Shown in pieces: positions 1 to 9,193 of a stretch of DNA of 64,000 bases (within the stretch, counting starts at the first letter, position 1; every line of letters begins with the position of its first letter). Origin of the DNA: Caldithrix abyssi DSM 13497 (GTDB taxonomy: Bacteria > Calditrichota > Calditrichia > Calditrichales > Calditrichaceae). The translations under genes and the position numbers were made by a program. Location: the NCBI RefSeq assembly GCF_001886815.1, contig NZ_CP018099.1:4914542-4978541 (forward strand), given 5' to 3'. The notes under the pieces are model-generated. The model did not search any database and had not been told where the DNA came from. It worked only from the letters and a program-made list of their open reading frames with translations.

Positions 1-11
1 TTCATGTTCAT

Positions 12-245
12 TTACAACCCGGTAATATCCTGTTTCATGCGCTCGTATTCTTCTTTAGAAATTTCACCGCGGGCGTAGCGTTGCTTTAAAATTTCCAGCG
101 CATCAGAAGCGCCGGCGGCGTTTCTCTGCGGCAAAAATGACGTTCTTTGTCCGCGATTTACGTTAACAAAATTTAATACGCCCCAACCTATGAGCAGTAA
201 AATAAGTATTCCAAAAATGGATCCGAATCCCATTCCAAACATCAT
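12..245 (-). CDS. small SHOCT-domain membrane protein
   Basis: 77-residue protein. Residues about 3-27 form one hydrophobic glycine-rich membrane segment; residues about 48-74 (LEILKQRYARGEISKEEYE) are a textbook SHOCT motif, the short helical C-terminal oligomerisation module found on many small membrane proteins. The ATG at 245 is preceded by AAAGGAG at good spacing. The function is unknown beyond probable membrane localisation and self-association. It stands alone at the left edge, so its operon context beyond position 1 cannot be judged. Confidence 0.8.
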   Translation of the reverse strand: MMFGMGFGSIFGILILLLIGWGVLNFVNVNRGQRTSFLPQRNAAGASDALEILKQRYARGEISKEEYERMKQDITGL

Positions 246-611
246 GATTTTTCTCCTTTATTTTTTAATCTTTATCTTTTCCTTTAACTTACTTGCAAGG
301 GTCGTGCCGCTATTTTAAGAAAAACGGTAACCGCTTTGTATTTAATGATTTAGAGCGCGGAATACGAATTAAGTAAAACTGGACAAAATGGAGAATAGTC
401 TCCAATCTTATTAAAGGTGTATGTTATTCTACAACACTCAAAGACACACAAGCTACAACTTCAACCACATAATTTTTAAACTAAGAGGACTATCATCTTG
501 AATACCAGTAGAATCCATGGCACAAAAATAACCACAATTATTCAAATCCATTTTGCCCGGATCAAAGATTTTTATATCTTTAATAAGCGTTTATAATTTG
601 AAAGGGCTTTT
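246..611. other. intergenic stretch, no gene seen
   Basis: About 365 bases between the divergent SHOCT gene and the sensor kinase. AT-rich and without a credible ORF or hairpin terminator. Presumably it holds the two divergent promoters, but I could not pick convincing -10/-35 elements. An AAAGGG ribosome-binding site at about 601-606 serves the kinase. Confidence 0.4.
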
Positions 612-1703
612 ATGAATAAAAAGTATTGGCTGGTCATCATCGTGGTTCTCATTCTTACAATAACATATTTTCATTACCATACACCCACTTCCATCTGGCA
701 GTTTCATCTGATCTTGATGCAATTGTATTTCATTCCCATTTTGCTGGCTGCTTTTCAGTTTGGCATAAAAGGGGGGGTAATTTCTGCGCTGGCCATCACC
801 GTTTTTTATTTGCCCCATGTGTTTTTACAGTGGGGCGGCCTGGTAGAAACCAATTTACTGCGCTTTTTGCAGGTACTTCTTTTTAATGTTATCGGTTATT
901 TAACCGGCTTAAAGGCCGAAGGCGAAAGGAAAGAAACCGAAAAATACCGAAAACTGGCTGAAAAGCTAAAAGAATTAAACGAACAACAAAAACAGCAATC
1001 CGAATTATTGCTGGAAATGGAGCGCAAACTTCGGATGGCGGACCGGCTGGCAATCATTGGCGAGTTAACGGCCAGCCTGGCTCATGAAGTGAGAAATCCG
1101 CTGGCCTCCATTCGCGGTTCCATTCAAATTCTAAAAGAGCAGGCGCCAGAAAATTTAAAAGCATCCGAGTTTTTTACCATACTGGAGCACGAAACGCAGC
1201 GCATCAACACCGTTGTGGATAATTACCTTAATTTTGCGCGCAGACCCGCACAGTCGAAATCGACAATCAACCTTTACGAAGTGCTGGATATCTTAATTAA
1301 AATGATAGAAAGCAAGGCGCGAAAACAAAACGTAAGCATTCAAACCGCTTTTGAAGAAAATTTACCGCTTTTTGATTCCGACCCCAACGCTTTAAAACAG
1401 GTGCTTATGAACCTGCTGTTAAATGGCCTGCAGGCCATGCCCGAAGGCGGCCGTCTCATCGTCCAGGCCCGCCAGGACAACGGCCAACTAATTATTTCAA
1501 TCATTGACAGGGGGAAGGGAATGACAGAGGAGCAACTGGAGAAGATATTTCAACCTTTTTACACAACCAAAAAAGAAGGTACGGGCCTGGGATTATCCAT
1601 CGTAAAAAGAATTGCCGACGAAAATAACTGGCAAATTAAAGCCGAAAGTAAATTAAACGAAGGCAGCCGATTCGACTTGATTATTCCCCTGCCATCGGCT
1701 TAA
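612..1703 (+). CDS. membrane sensor histidine kinase
   Basis: 363-residue kinase. Four hydrophobic segments lie in residues about 6-98 with no large extracytoplasmic sensor domain, followed by a coiled-coil linker (about 102-145). The HisKA domain has the phospho-acceptor in LAHEVRNPLASIRGS (H158). The HATPase domain shows the N box (N267/N271), G1 DRGKGM (299-304), F box FQPFYTTK and G2 GTGLGLSI. The H-box and architecture resemble NtrB/ZraS-type kinases that partner sigma-54 regulators, but no response regulator is next to it, so it is an orphan here. Its end overlaps the convergent symporter gene by 4 bases. Confidence 0.92.
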   Translation: MNKKYWLVIIVVLILTITYFHYHTPTSIWQFHLILMQLYFIPILLAAFQFGIKGGVISALAITVFYLPHVFLQWGGLVETNLLRFLQVLLFNVIGYLTGLKAEGERKETEKYRKLAEKLKELNEQQKQQSELLLEMERKLRMADRLAIIGELTASLAHEVRNPLASIRGSIQILKEQAPENLKASEFFTILEHETQRINTVVDNYLNFARRPAQSKSTINLYEVLDILIKMIESKARKQNVSIQTAFEENLPLFDSDPNALKQVLMNLLLNGLQAMPEGGRLIVQARQDNGQLIISIIDRGKGMTEEQLEKIFQPFYTTKKEGTGLGLSIVKRIADENNWQIKAESKLNEGSRFDLIIPLPSA

Positions 1704-2950
1704 GCCCGTCCGCTTTTTAGAACTCTGAGTTTGTCTTCTCCTTCACTGCGCGCAATCAGCACCGCCCCGCAGCTATCGCTCCACACATTTACCGAAGTCC
1801 TTAACATATCCAGAATACGATCCACCGCCAGAATCATGCCAATGCCTTCCAGCGGCAGGCCCACCGCTTTCAGAATGATGGTAATCATCACCAGTCCGGC
1901 CATGGGGATGCCGGCGGCACCGATGCTGGCCAGCAGGGCCGTCATCACCACAATCATCTGCTGCCCGAACGAAAGTTCGATGCCGTAAACCTGAGCGATA
2001 AACATGGCCGCCACACACTCGTAAAGAGCCGTGCCGTCCATATTAATGGTTGCCCCCAGCGGCAACACAAAGCTACTCACCTTGTTCGAAACGCCGGCAT
2101 TGTTTTCAATGGAATCCATGGTTAAGGGCAGGGTGGCCGAAGAAGAGGAAGTGGAAAAAGCGGTCATCAACGCGGCCGACATGGCTTTAAAATGTTTTAA
2201 CGGTGAAATGCCGCCAAGAAAATAAACCAAAAGTGGCAGCGTAACGGTTGCGTGAATGAGCAAGCCCAGGATAACGGTTACCATATATTTAAACAGCGGC
2301 AAAACCGCATCAAAACCGGTTTGAGCAATCACTTTGGCAATCAAAGCAAAGACGCCAACGGGCGCAAAAAGGATAATGAAATGCGTTAAGCCCATCATTA
2401 CTTCAAAAACCGCCTGAAAAAAACCGGTAAGCTGTGTTTTATACGGCTCCGGAGCGCGTGTAATAAAAAAGCCAAACAACAAAGAGAAAAATATCGTTGG
2501 CAATATCTCTCCTCTGGCCATGGCCGCAAGGGGATTTTCCGGGATAATGCGTATCAACAGATCACTAAAACTCTGAACCGAGGTCTCCAGCCCCTCAGGC
2601 ATCTCTTGAAAACTAAGATTGGCGCCTATACCAGGCGCTATTAAATTGACCAATATCAAACCGGTAAGAATGGCCAGGATACTGGTCATAACATAGTAAC
2701 TAATCGTTTTTAAAGACAAACGCCCAAAATGCTCTGCATCGCTTAAATTGGTAACGCCGGAAATAATAGAAGAAACAATCAGCGGCACAATAATCATTTT
2801 TAATGCGCGAATAAAAACGTCGCCTAACAGGGCAACGTCTTCAATTACAAAGGATTCAAATTGAAAAATACGAGAAACGACGGCCAGAAGGACGCCAAGG
2901 ATTAAACCAATCAAAATTTGCCAGTGTAAAGAAACAGATTTAAGCTTCAT
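1700..2950 (-). CDS. dicarboxylate/amino acid:cation symporter (DAACS family)
   Basis: 416-residue inner-membrane transporter of the GltP/DctA fold (PF00375). It has the serine-rich hairpin STSSSSATLP (about 266-275), the NMDGT signature of TM7 (303-307) and a TM8 motif DRILDMLRTSVNVWSD with the Asp/Arg/Asn that contact the substrate carboxylates and cations. It probably imports glutamate/aspartate or C4-dicarboxylates with Na+ or H+; the choice cannot be read from sequence. The ATG at 2950 is preferred because AGGAA lies 7 bases upstream; a TTG two codons earlier is too close to that site. Convergent with the sensor kinase, but there is no evidence that one controls the other. Confidence 0.92.
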   Translation of the reverse strand: MKLKSVSLHWQILIGLILGVLLAVVSRIFQFESFVIEDVALLGDVFIRALKMIIVPLIVSSIISGVTNLSDAEHFGRLSLKTISYYVMTSILAILTGLILVNLIAPGIGANLSFQEMPEGLETSVQSFSDLLIRIIPENPLAAMARGEILPTIFFSLLFGFFITRAPEPYKTQLTGFFQAVFEVMMGLTHFIILFAPVGVFALIAKVIAQTGFDAVLPLFKYMVTVILGLLIHATVTLPLLVYFLGGISPLKHFKAMSAALMTAFSTSSSSATLPLTMDSIENNAGVSNKVSSFVLPLGATINMDGTALYECVAAMFIAQVYGIELSFGQQMIVVMTALLASIGAAGIPMAGLVMITIILKAVGLPLEGIGMILAVDRILDMLRTSVNVWSDSCGAVLIARSEGEDKLRVLKSGRA

Positions 2951-3034
2951 CTGCAAATTCCTTTTTTCAATAAATAGAGCATTTATTGAGGAATATAGAA
3001 ATCAATTTAATACCGGGCAAATGAGAGTCGCGGA

Positions 3035-3442
3035 TTATTCGAGATGTTCATTAAATTCATTGGAAATCTGTGAACCGACATGGGTGGAGGGCAGCAATTT
3101 ACGGAGATAATTAAGAGAAGAGAGGTCATTATAATCCGAATTTTTCCCAAAGGGTAAAAACTGGACACCTACCAACGACATGTTGCTGCCATTGCTCAAT
3201 TCTTTACGCCACTTTACAATCCCCTTTAGAGTAATGGCATTGCCATCGCTAAAAAACACCTTTAAATAGACCTTCTCACCTTTTGAAACAGGGAAATCTG
3301 TTTTAAAAGATAAACCGCTTTTCGAAAGATCATGTATGCTAAAATGAGGGGAGAGTCTCGTCCAGAATGCGGCGGGGTTTAATTTTTTAAACCGCACACT
3401 GGTATTATTTAATACCAAACGGGGCAATTCTCTACGCTCCAT
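3035..3442 (-). CDS. PilZ-domain protein (putative c-di-GMP receptor)
   Basis: 135-residue single-domain protein. The N-terminus carries the RxxxR-type motif (RRELPR, residues 3-8), and DLSKSGLSF around residues 39-47 matches the D/NxSxxG motif that completes the cyclic-di-GMP site of PilZ domains. A beta-barrel pattern ending in VGVQFLPFG follows. It is a stand-alone PilZ protein, so it likely relays c-di-GMP to a partner in motility, adhesion or secretion; the partner is not visible here. A perfect 8-bp dyad lies about 80 bases upstream of its start. Confidence 0.8.
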   Translation of the reverse strand: MERRELPRLVLNNTSVRFKKLNPAAFWTRLSPHFSIHDLSKSGLSFKTDFPVSKGEKVYLKVFFSDGNAITLKGIVKWRKELSNGSNMSLVGVQFLPFGKNSDYNDLSSLNYLRKLLPSTHVGSQISNEFNEHLE

Positions 3443-3519
3443 ACTTATAATAATCCTATTTTTATTTATTTAGAATAATTGATGTGTAAGAATAATACTA
3501 ACGAATGGCTCTTCAAGTA

Positions 3520-3540
3520 TGTGATTTTCATCAAATCACA
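3520..3540. promoter_or_regulatory. dyad upstream of the PilZ gene
   Basis: TGTGATTT, five bases, then AAATCACA: a perfect 8-bp inverted repeat between the PilZ gene (minus) and a small plus-strand ORF. It could be an operator or a hairpin. The half-sites resemble CRP half-sites, but their spacing (11 instead of 6) does not fit CRP. Confidence 0.3.
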
Positions 3541-3609
3541 AAAAAAATAATGGATATTTTCAGAAAATTCGGCGTAAAAAGTGATGTACTACAAAAATGG
3601 AGGGCGCAC

Positions 3610-3810
3610 ATGAGAAACACAATTCCCATCAAGCCTGACGCTAACTCTCTAAAACACCTGCCTTTTTTACTGAAGCCCAGAGGAAAGAAACATCAGGAGT
3701 CTGTGTGGAATCTTTACCATTGCAAAACACTGCGCACTGCCGGCAGAGGGGGGAAAGGTCATTTTGTAGGGGGCGTAAATCACGGCTGGAATCGAAAAGG
3801 ACGATGGTAA
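3610..3810 (+). CDS. possible small basic protein
   Basis: 66 codons from an ATG with GGAGG placed 6 bases upstream, ending directly before a strong hairpin terminator. The same frame stays open upstream to an ATG at 3505, but that start has no ribosome site and lies before the dyad. The product is basic and glycine-rich toward the end (RTAGRGGKGHFVGG), with no motif I recognise. It could equally be a non-coding transcript ending at the terminator. Support is only the ribosome site and terminator. Confidence 0.3.
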   Translation: MRNTIPIKPDANSLKHLPFLLKPRGKKHQESVWNLYHCKTLRTAGRGGKGHFVGGVNHGWNRKGRW

Positions 3811-3811
3811 T

Positions 3812-3838
3812 AAAAAGGGGCTTTAAAAGCCCCTTTTT
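3812..3838. terminator. bidirectional intrinsic terminator
   Basis: AAAAAGGGGCTTT followed by AAAGCCCCTTTTT: a near-perfect inverted repeat with a GC-rich core and T-runs on both strands, lying between the ends of a plus-strand small ORF and the minus-strand secreted-protein gene. Serves either or both. Confidence 0.85.
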
Positions 3839-3843
3839 AGATT

Positions 3844-5736
3844 TTATTTAATTAAAATGATCTTCTGCGTTTCCTGGTAATCGCCCGCCTTAAAAGAAAC
3901 CAGGTAAATGCCCGATGGCAAATCAACTCCGTTAAATTTTAACGTGTGTCGTCCTGCTTCTTTTACCTGCTCAAGTGCTGTTTCAATCAACTGCCCGCGA
4001 ATATTAAAGATTTTAATGGAAACCCTGGCCTGATGGGGCAGAGTGTACTCAATGGTTGTAAACGGATTAAAAGGATTGGGATAGCATGGCTTTAAATCAA
4101 ATTGTTTTACCGCCGGCAGAGGCGTTTCAATGGCCGTTTCTGGAGCAAAATCATCGCGAGAGCGCGGACGGAGCTCGTATCCATCGCTGGCCGGCACGTT
4201 ATTGGTGTACTGATCAACAATAGCGATCATACTAAAGGTTCCAACCGGCGGCGTCCAGCCATCGAGATCGGTGTCTTTATCGATGAAAAGAGCAACCGTG
4301 TCCTGGCCATCCGTAACCATTACAGAAGCGCCATTATTACCTTCAGCGGGCCAATCCGCCGGATTAACAATTCTTAATCCTGTAAAAATCGCCAGCTGTC
4401 CTTCATAAGCCTCGCCCACATCGGCCAGAGTCAGCGGCATCGGCGGATGTTCCTTTTGACCGATAACCTGCACCTGAGCGGCTGAATCGAGCGCTATTTC
4501 CGTAAGTCCTTTGTACTGCGTAATTTTGCCGTAAACAAATAGACTATCTCCGATCTTCAAATCAAGGCTGAACCGGGAAGAATAGAGCAGAATGCCGCCC
4601 TCTTTGTCATTAATAAAAAATTGCACCTTATCGCTAAAATTCGGAGAGACAACCGTCCCGCGCACAGCCACAATTTTACCGCTTAAATCGGGTGAAAAGT
4701 CGTTATCGTTGTCAACACGCGCTTCATTAATGGTCAAAACAGGCGGCTGAAAGTAGGCGCTTATTTTTTTAATGGAAGTGGTCATTTCGTTAAAACTGGA
4801 CACGGCATAAAAATAGGAGCTGTCGCTTAAGGGATTGGCGTCGATATATTGCCGAACCTCTGCGGTCACCTCGGCGATCTGTTCGAATTGGCCGTCCGTC
4901 GTGTCGCCGCGGTAAATATAAAAACCATCAATAATCGACTGATTTTGCGTGATTTGCATGGCTTTTGCAACAGAAGGTTCCAGAAAGCCCACCAGGCCAT
5001 CGTCTGAAAAAGAGTTGGGACGGGAGAGCGCTGGCTGCACTCGCAGGTTAGCGCCGCTCGTTTTATTGCCGCCGGTGTTGATCCACAAATCAAGCAACAG
5101 ATTGGTCGCCCCATTGGCCACCTCGCTCAATTCGTAAAAATTGGTGTAATTGGGGTCGCTGGCTAGAAAGGGATCGTTAACATCGGCAAGGTAATAACTA
5201 ATTCCCGGCACATATTCGCTGGAATCGGTCATCAGAGCCGGAAAAGCGTTTGAGCCATCCGGCGAAGAGAGTCCTTCAACAAAAATACCCACACGATCGC
5301 GGGCCGGGATGGACCCCAACGGCACGCCAACCTCAAATCGGGGGAAGTCAAAGGAATCGCCTGCCTGCAGGCTATCGATTGTGTAAAATAATTTGGAGCT
5401 GTCCATATCAAAAAACAAAATGCGGTAATAATAAGGACCGTGCATTTTTTGTCGGGAATAGTGCACAAAATCGATTTGCTCCAGCGTTGCGTTGGGGAAG
5501 GCGCTCAGATCAAAAACACAGCCAAGCGCTTGATTTAAATGGGGGCTCCAGATGCCGTAAGGTACGCTATTGTTAAAACTTAATACCGTATCCGGCAGAT
5601 TTAATTCCCAGCTAATTCTGGCCCCTTCATTGGTGGGGACAACTGAAACCGATTGCGGCGAATGGCTAATCACCGTTGTTTTAGCCAGCAAAATATTACT
5701 CAGAACAAAAAGCGTTAACACCAAAAAACGCATCAT
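3844..5736 (-). CDS. secreted protein with OB-like domain and type IX secretion C-terminal signal
   Basis: 630 residues with an N-terminal signal peptide (about 1-18). The last 85 residues are a classic Por/type IX sorting domain: YPNPFNPFTTIEY, then VSIKIFNIRGQLI, then LPSGIYLVSFKAG, ending in basic IILIK. A region at about 340-415 (IVAVRGTVVSPN ... GDSLFVYGKITQYKG) looks like the OB-fold seen in secreted nucleases and DUF5689-type proteins, and a fibronectin-like stretch (IDGFYIYRGDTTDG) precedes it. No catalytic motif was found. The protein should cross the outer membrane by type IX secretion and be surface-attached or released. It stands alone after a terminator; upstream is the tandem-repeat region. 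Confidence 0.85.
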   Translation of the reverse strand: MMRFLVLTLFVLSNILLAKTTVISHSPQSVSVVPTNEGARISWELNLPDTVLSFNNSVPYGIWSPHLNQALGCVFDLSAFPNATLEQIDFVHYSRQKMHGPYYYRILFFDMDSSKLFYTIDSLQAGDSFDFPRFEVGVPLGSIPARDRVGIFVEGLSSPDGSNAFPALMTDSSEYVPGISYYLADVNDPFLASDPNYTNFYELSEVANGATNLLLDLWINTGGNKTSGANLRVQPALSRPNSFSDDGLVGFLEPSVAKAMQITQNQSIIDGFYIYRGDTTDGQFEQIAEVTAEVRQYIDANPLSDSSYFYAVSSFNEMTTSIKKISAYFQPPVLTINEARVDNDNDFSPDLSGKIVAVRGTVVSPNFSDKVQFFINDKEGGILLYSSRFSLDLKIGDSLFVYGKITQYKGLTEIALDSAAQVQVIGQKEHPPMPLTLADVGEAYEGQLAIFTGLRIVNPADWPAEGNNGASVMVTDGQDTVALFIDKDTDLDGWTPPVGTFSMIAIVDQYTNNVPASDGYELRPRSRDDFAPETAIETPLPAVKQFDLKPCYPNPFNPFTTIEYTLPHQARVSIKIFNIRGQLIETALEQVKEAGRHTLKFNGVDLPSGIYLVSFKAGDYQETQKIILIK

Positions 5737-5907
5737 CTAAACTCCTTTTTTAATGTTGCCCTGTCAACCATTGTGCTTATCGCTGTTTTACAGGTTCGAC
5801 TAAAATTACTAAAAGTTGAAAACTGGATTGTGATTCAAATCTATTTTCCAACAACAGAGGAGGGCAGAGACCATAATTTAATTTTAAGGCAACAAGGCGG
5901 AATATTT

Positions 5908-6616
5908 TGAACCGTGATTGGCCTGATTTGGAGATTGCCATGATTGTTTTTCTGCCTTCAAAATCTCTCCTTAAAATTGAAGGAAGAACTTCCCCTGTAC
6001 AAATAAAATCAAGGCAATCCTAAAATCCTATTAATCAAGGTTCAAATTTCTGAACCGTGATTGGCCCGATTTAGGGATTGCCATGATTGTTCTTCTGAAA
6101 TCAAAATCTCTTCTTAAAATTGAAGAAGAACTTCCCCTGAACAAATTAAATCAAGTAAATCCTTCAATCCTGTTAATCAAGGTTCAAATTTCTGAACCGT
6201 GATCGAACTGATTTAGGGATTGCCATGATTGTTTTTCTGCCTTCAAAATCTCTCCTTAAAATTGAAGAAGAACTTCCCCTGAACAAATTAAATCAAGTAA
6301 ATCCTTCAATCCTGTTAATCAAGGTTCAAATTTCTGAACTGTGATTGGCCCGATTTGGAGATTGCCATGATTGTTCTTCTGAAATCAAAATCTCTCCTTA
6401 AAATTGAAGAAGAACTTCCCCTGAACAAATTAAATCAAGTAAATCCTTCAATCCTGTTAATCAAGGTTCAAATTTCTGAACTGTGATTGGCCCGATTTGG
6501 AGATTGCCATGATTGTTCTTCTGAAATCAAAATCTCTCCTTAAATTTAAAGGAGAACTTCCCCTGCACAAATAAAATCAAGGAAATCCTAAAATCCTATT
6601 AATCAAGGTTCAAAAA
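5908..6616. repeat. five tandem repeats of about 142 bp
   Basis: Units begin with TGAACCGTGAT or TGAACTGTGAT at 5908, 6051, 6193, 6335 and 6477 (spacing 143, 142, 142, 142). Each unit contains GATTGCCATGATTGT, then CTTAAAATTGAAG with GAACTTCCCCTG, then AATCCT..TTAATCAAGGTTCAAA. At each junction AATCAAGGTTCA and TGAACCGTGATT form a 12-bp dyad (one mismatch) around a 6-base loop. Units 2, 4 and 5 also have GTTCTTCT facing AGAAGAAC or a close relative. The period is not a multiple of three, so it is not coding. The flanks 5737-5907 and 6617-6760 hold no gene that I can see. Confidence 0.95.
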
Positions 6617-6760
6617 TTACTTGTTTTAAAGTAACATTTTGTTTAATCATTCTTCATTTTTTTAACTTTTTTTGTTTTTTTGCGTAAAACATAAGTAATA
6701 TTTTGAAACAGAGATCGTAAAACATTAAATTAAATGCATTGAAATCAAAGAAATAAAAAA

Positions 6761-7180
6761 ATGGCCGAACAAAGTTATCCGCAAATAGGCGTGGGCGCCG
6801 TTGTTATTAAGGACGGCAAAGTGCTGCTCGTTAAACGAAAAAATCCTCCGGCAAAAGATCAATGGGCCATACCCGGCGGCCGGCTAAAGTTGGGCGAAAC
6901 ATTAAAGGAAGCATGCCAGCGTGAACTTCTTGAAGAAACGGGCATTAAAGCAAAGGTTCAGGAATTGATTTACGCCTTTGAAGTCATCGAGCGCAACCCA
7001 AATAATCAAATACGTTTTCACTACGTCATTTTAGATTTTTGGGCCGATTATCTCGAAGGCCGGGCAGCCGCTGGCGACGACGCCTCTGAGGTTGGCTGGT
7101 TCGATTCTGAGATGTTAAAAAAAATGGACATCAATCCTTACACCAAAAAACTATTAAAAGAGAAACTTAAATTTTATTAA
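6761..7180 (+). CDS. Nudix hydrolase
   Basis: 139-residue cytoplasmic protein. The Nudix box is complete at residues 40-62: G-x5-E, then RELLEETGI, supplying the glutamates that bind Mg2+. These enzymes cleave nucleoside diphosphates linked to another moiety. The start resembles ADP-ribose pyrophosphatase and MutT-like members (VGAVVIKDGKVLLVKR), but the substrate cannot be fixed from sequence. It is 15 bases upstream of the S9 peptidase gene and probably co-transcribed with it. The start follows a long AT-rich leader after the tandem repeats. Confidence 0.9.
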   Translation: MAEQSYPQIGVGAVVIKDGKVLLVKRKNPPAKDQWAIPGGRLKLGETLKEACQRELLEETGIKAKVQELIYAFEVIERNPNNQIRFHYVILDFWADYLEGRAAAGDDASEVGWFDSEMLKKMDINPYTKKLLKEKLKFY

Positions 7181-7195
7181 AATAAGGAGACCGCA

Positions 7196-9115
7196 ATGCG
7201 CAAACTCATTTTCATGACCCTCATGTTGGCTTTTTCTCTTAATTTCCTGGTTTTTTGCCAGACCGGGAAAAAAGAGCAGCAGCCTCCGCTCATTCCCATG
7301 GAGGATTTTTTCAAAAATCCGACCAAAACCAGCTTTAAGCTCTCTCCGGATGGAGAACACATTGCCTTTTTGCAGCCCTGGAAAAGCCGCTTAAATGTCT
7401 TTGTGCAAAAAATAGGTGAAGAGCAGGCGACGCGCATTACCAGCGCAGAAAACCGCGATATTGCCGGCTTCGCCTGGGCCAATGATCAACGAATCATCTA
7501 CGTTCAGGACAAAGCCGGAGACGAAAACTTTAAATTGTACGCCGTAAATATTGACGGCAGCAATCCTGCGGTTTTAACGCCTTTCGAAAAAGTACGCGTG
7601 GGAATTATTGACGACCTGGAAGACGATCCGGAGCACATGATAATCCAGATGAACAAGCGCGATCCCAGGGTGTTTGACGCCTACCGCATCAACATTAACA
7701 CCGGCGAGATGGAAATGATCGCTCAGAATCCCGGTAATATTTCGCAGTGGATAACCGACTGGCAGGGCGATATTCGTCTGGCCATTACCACCGACGGCGT
7801 AAACACCAGCCTGCTTTATCGAAAAGATAAAAACAGCCCTTTCAAAACGATTTTAACCACCAATTTTAAAGAAACCATGCAGCCGCTGTTTTTTAGCTTC
7901 GAAGACCCTACAATCATTTACGCTAAATCAAATCTTAACAGAGACAAGCAGGCGCTGGTCAAATTTGATCTGGATAATGCCCGTGAGCTGGAAGTGATTT
8001 ACAAACATCCTGAGGTGGATATTGCCGGGGTGATGTACTCCAAAAAGCGCAAGGTGCTTACCGGCGCTTCGTACGTTACCGATCGACGGCGCTACGTCTT
8101 TTTTGACGACGAACGGCGCCAGTTGCAGACCGAGCTGGAAAAACTGCTGCCCGGCTATGAAGTTGCCGTGGTTGATTTTAACAAGAATGAAGATAAATGC
8201 CTGGTGCGCACCTACAGCGATAAAACGCGCGGCTCGTACTTTTTGTACGATCTGAACAGCAAACAACTGACCCACCTGGCCGATATCAGCCCCTGGCTAA
8301 AAGAAGAATACATGGCCGAGATGCAGCCCATCACCTTCAAATCGCGCGACGGCTTAACCATTCACGGCTACTTAACCCTGCCCAAAGGCCTGGAGCCCAA
8401 AAACCTGCCGGTGGTAGTTAATCCGCACGGCGGCCCCTGGTACCGTGATGTGTGGGGATTTAATCCGGAAGTTCAGTTTCTGGCTAACCGTGGCTATGCC
8501 GTTTTGCAAATCAATTTTCGCGGTTCTACCGGTTACGGCAAAAAGTTCTGGGAACTGAGCTTTAAGCAGTGGGGCAAAAAGATGCAGGATGACATCACCG
8601 ACGGCGTACAATGGCTGATTAAACAGGGCATCGCCGATCCCAAACGAATTGCCATTTACGGCGGCTCTTATGGCGGTTACGCCACGCTGGCCGGGCTGGC
8701 CTTTACGCCCGATCTTTACGCCTGCGGCATCGATTACGTCGGGGTTTCTAACCTGTTCACCTTTTTAAACACCATTCCGCCTTACTGGAAGCCCTACCTG
8801 GACATGTTTCATGAAATGGTCGGCCATCCGCAGCGCGACAGTTTGCTGCTGGCCGAGGCCTCGCCGGTCTTCCATGCCGATAAAATAAAAGCGCCACTGT
8901 TTATCGCTCAGGGCGCCAACGATCCGCGCGTCAACAAGGCAGAGTCGGATCAGATGGTGGAAGCCCTGCGCAAAAGAGGCGTCGAAGTGGAATATATGGT
9001 TAAAGACAATGAAGGCCATGGTTTCCGCAACGAAGAAAACCGGTTCGATTTTTACCGCGCCATGGAAAAGTTTTTGGCCGAACACCTGGGCGGCCGCATG
9101 ATGGAAAAGCAATAA
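7196..9115 (+). CDS. exported S9-family prolyl oligopeptidase/acylaminoacyl peptidase
   Basis: 639 residues. Signal peptide at about 1-22, then a beta-propeller-like region (about 40-370) with WD/PD40-style repeats such as [13 protein letters not shown], then an alpha/beta-hydrolase domain (about 390-630). The catalytic triad is visible: S491 in GGSYGGYA, D576 in GANDPRV and H608 in NEGHGF; the oxyanion region is NPHGGPW. The family cleaves short peptides, often dipeptidyl or acylaminoacyl, and here would act in the periplasm. GGAGA precedes the ATG. Probably follows the Nudix gene in one transcript. Confidence 0.92.
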   Translation: MRKLIFMTLMLAFSLNFLVFCQTGKKEQQPPLIPMEDFFKNPTKTSFKLSPDGEHIAFLQPWKSRLNVFVQKIGEEQATRITSAENRDIAGFAWANDQRIIYVQDKAGDENFKLYAVNIDGSNPAVLTPFEKVRVGIIDDLEDDPEHMIIQMNKRDPRVFDAYRININTGEMEMIAQNPGNISQWITDWQGDIRLAITTDGVNTSLLYRKDKNSPFKTILTTNFKETMQPLFFSFEDPTIIYAKSNLNRDKQALVKFDLDNARELEVIYKHPEVDIAGVMYSKKRKVLTGASYVTDRRRYVFFDDERRQLQTELEKLLPGYEVAVVDFNKNEDKCLVRTYSDKTRGSYFLYDLNSKQLTHLADISPWLKEEYMAEMQPITFKSRDGLTIHGYLTLPKGLEPKNLPVVVNPHGGPWYRDVWGFNPEVQFLANRGYAVLQINFRGSTGYGKKFWELSFKQWGKKMQDDITDGVQWLIKQGIADPKRIAIYGGSYGGYATLAGLAFTPDLYACGIDYVGVSNLFTFLNTIPPYWKPYLDMFHEMVGHPQRDSLLLAEASPVFHADKIKAPLFIAQGANDPRVNKAESDQMVEALRKRGVEVEYMVKDNEGHGFRNEENRFDFYRAMEKFLAEHLGGRMMEKQ

Positions 9116-9193
9116 GTTCATATTGCCTTACCGTACTCAGGCCCTGTTCACAGGAAGTGAGCAGGGCTTGTTTAAATACTCAGGAGCAAAACC

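Noticed and set aside
591-818. Minus-strand 75-codon ORF opposite the sensor kinase start
   Set aside because: Shadow of a clear histidine kinase reading frame; no ribosome site or family.
3520-3540. CRP binding site
   Set aside because: TGTGA and TCACA half-sites are 11 bases apart instead of 6, so it does not fit CRP.
5908-6616. CRISPR array
   Set aside because: The repeated unit is the full 142 bp with no unique spacers between short repeats.
5908-6616. tRNA T-loop-like GGTTCAAATTT in the repeats
   Set aside because: No acceptor stem or anticodon arm at the right distances; the motif is part of the repeat dyad.
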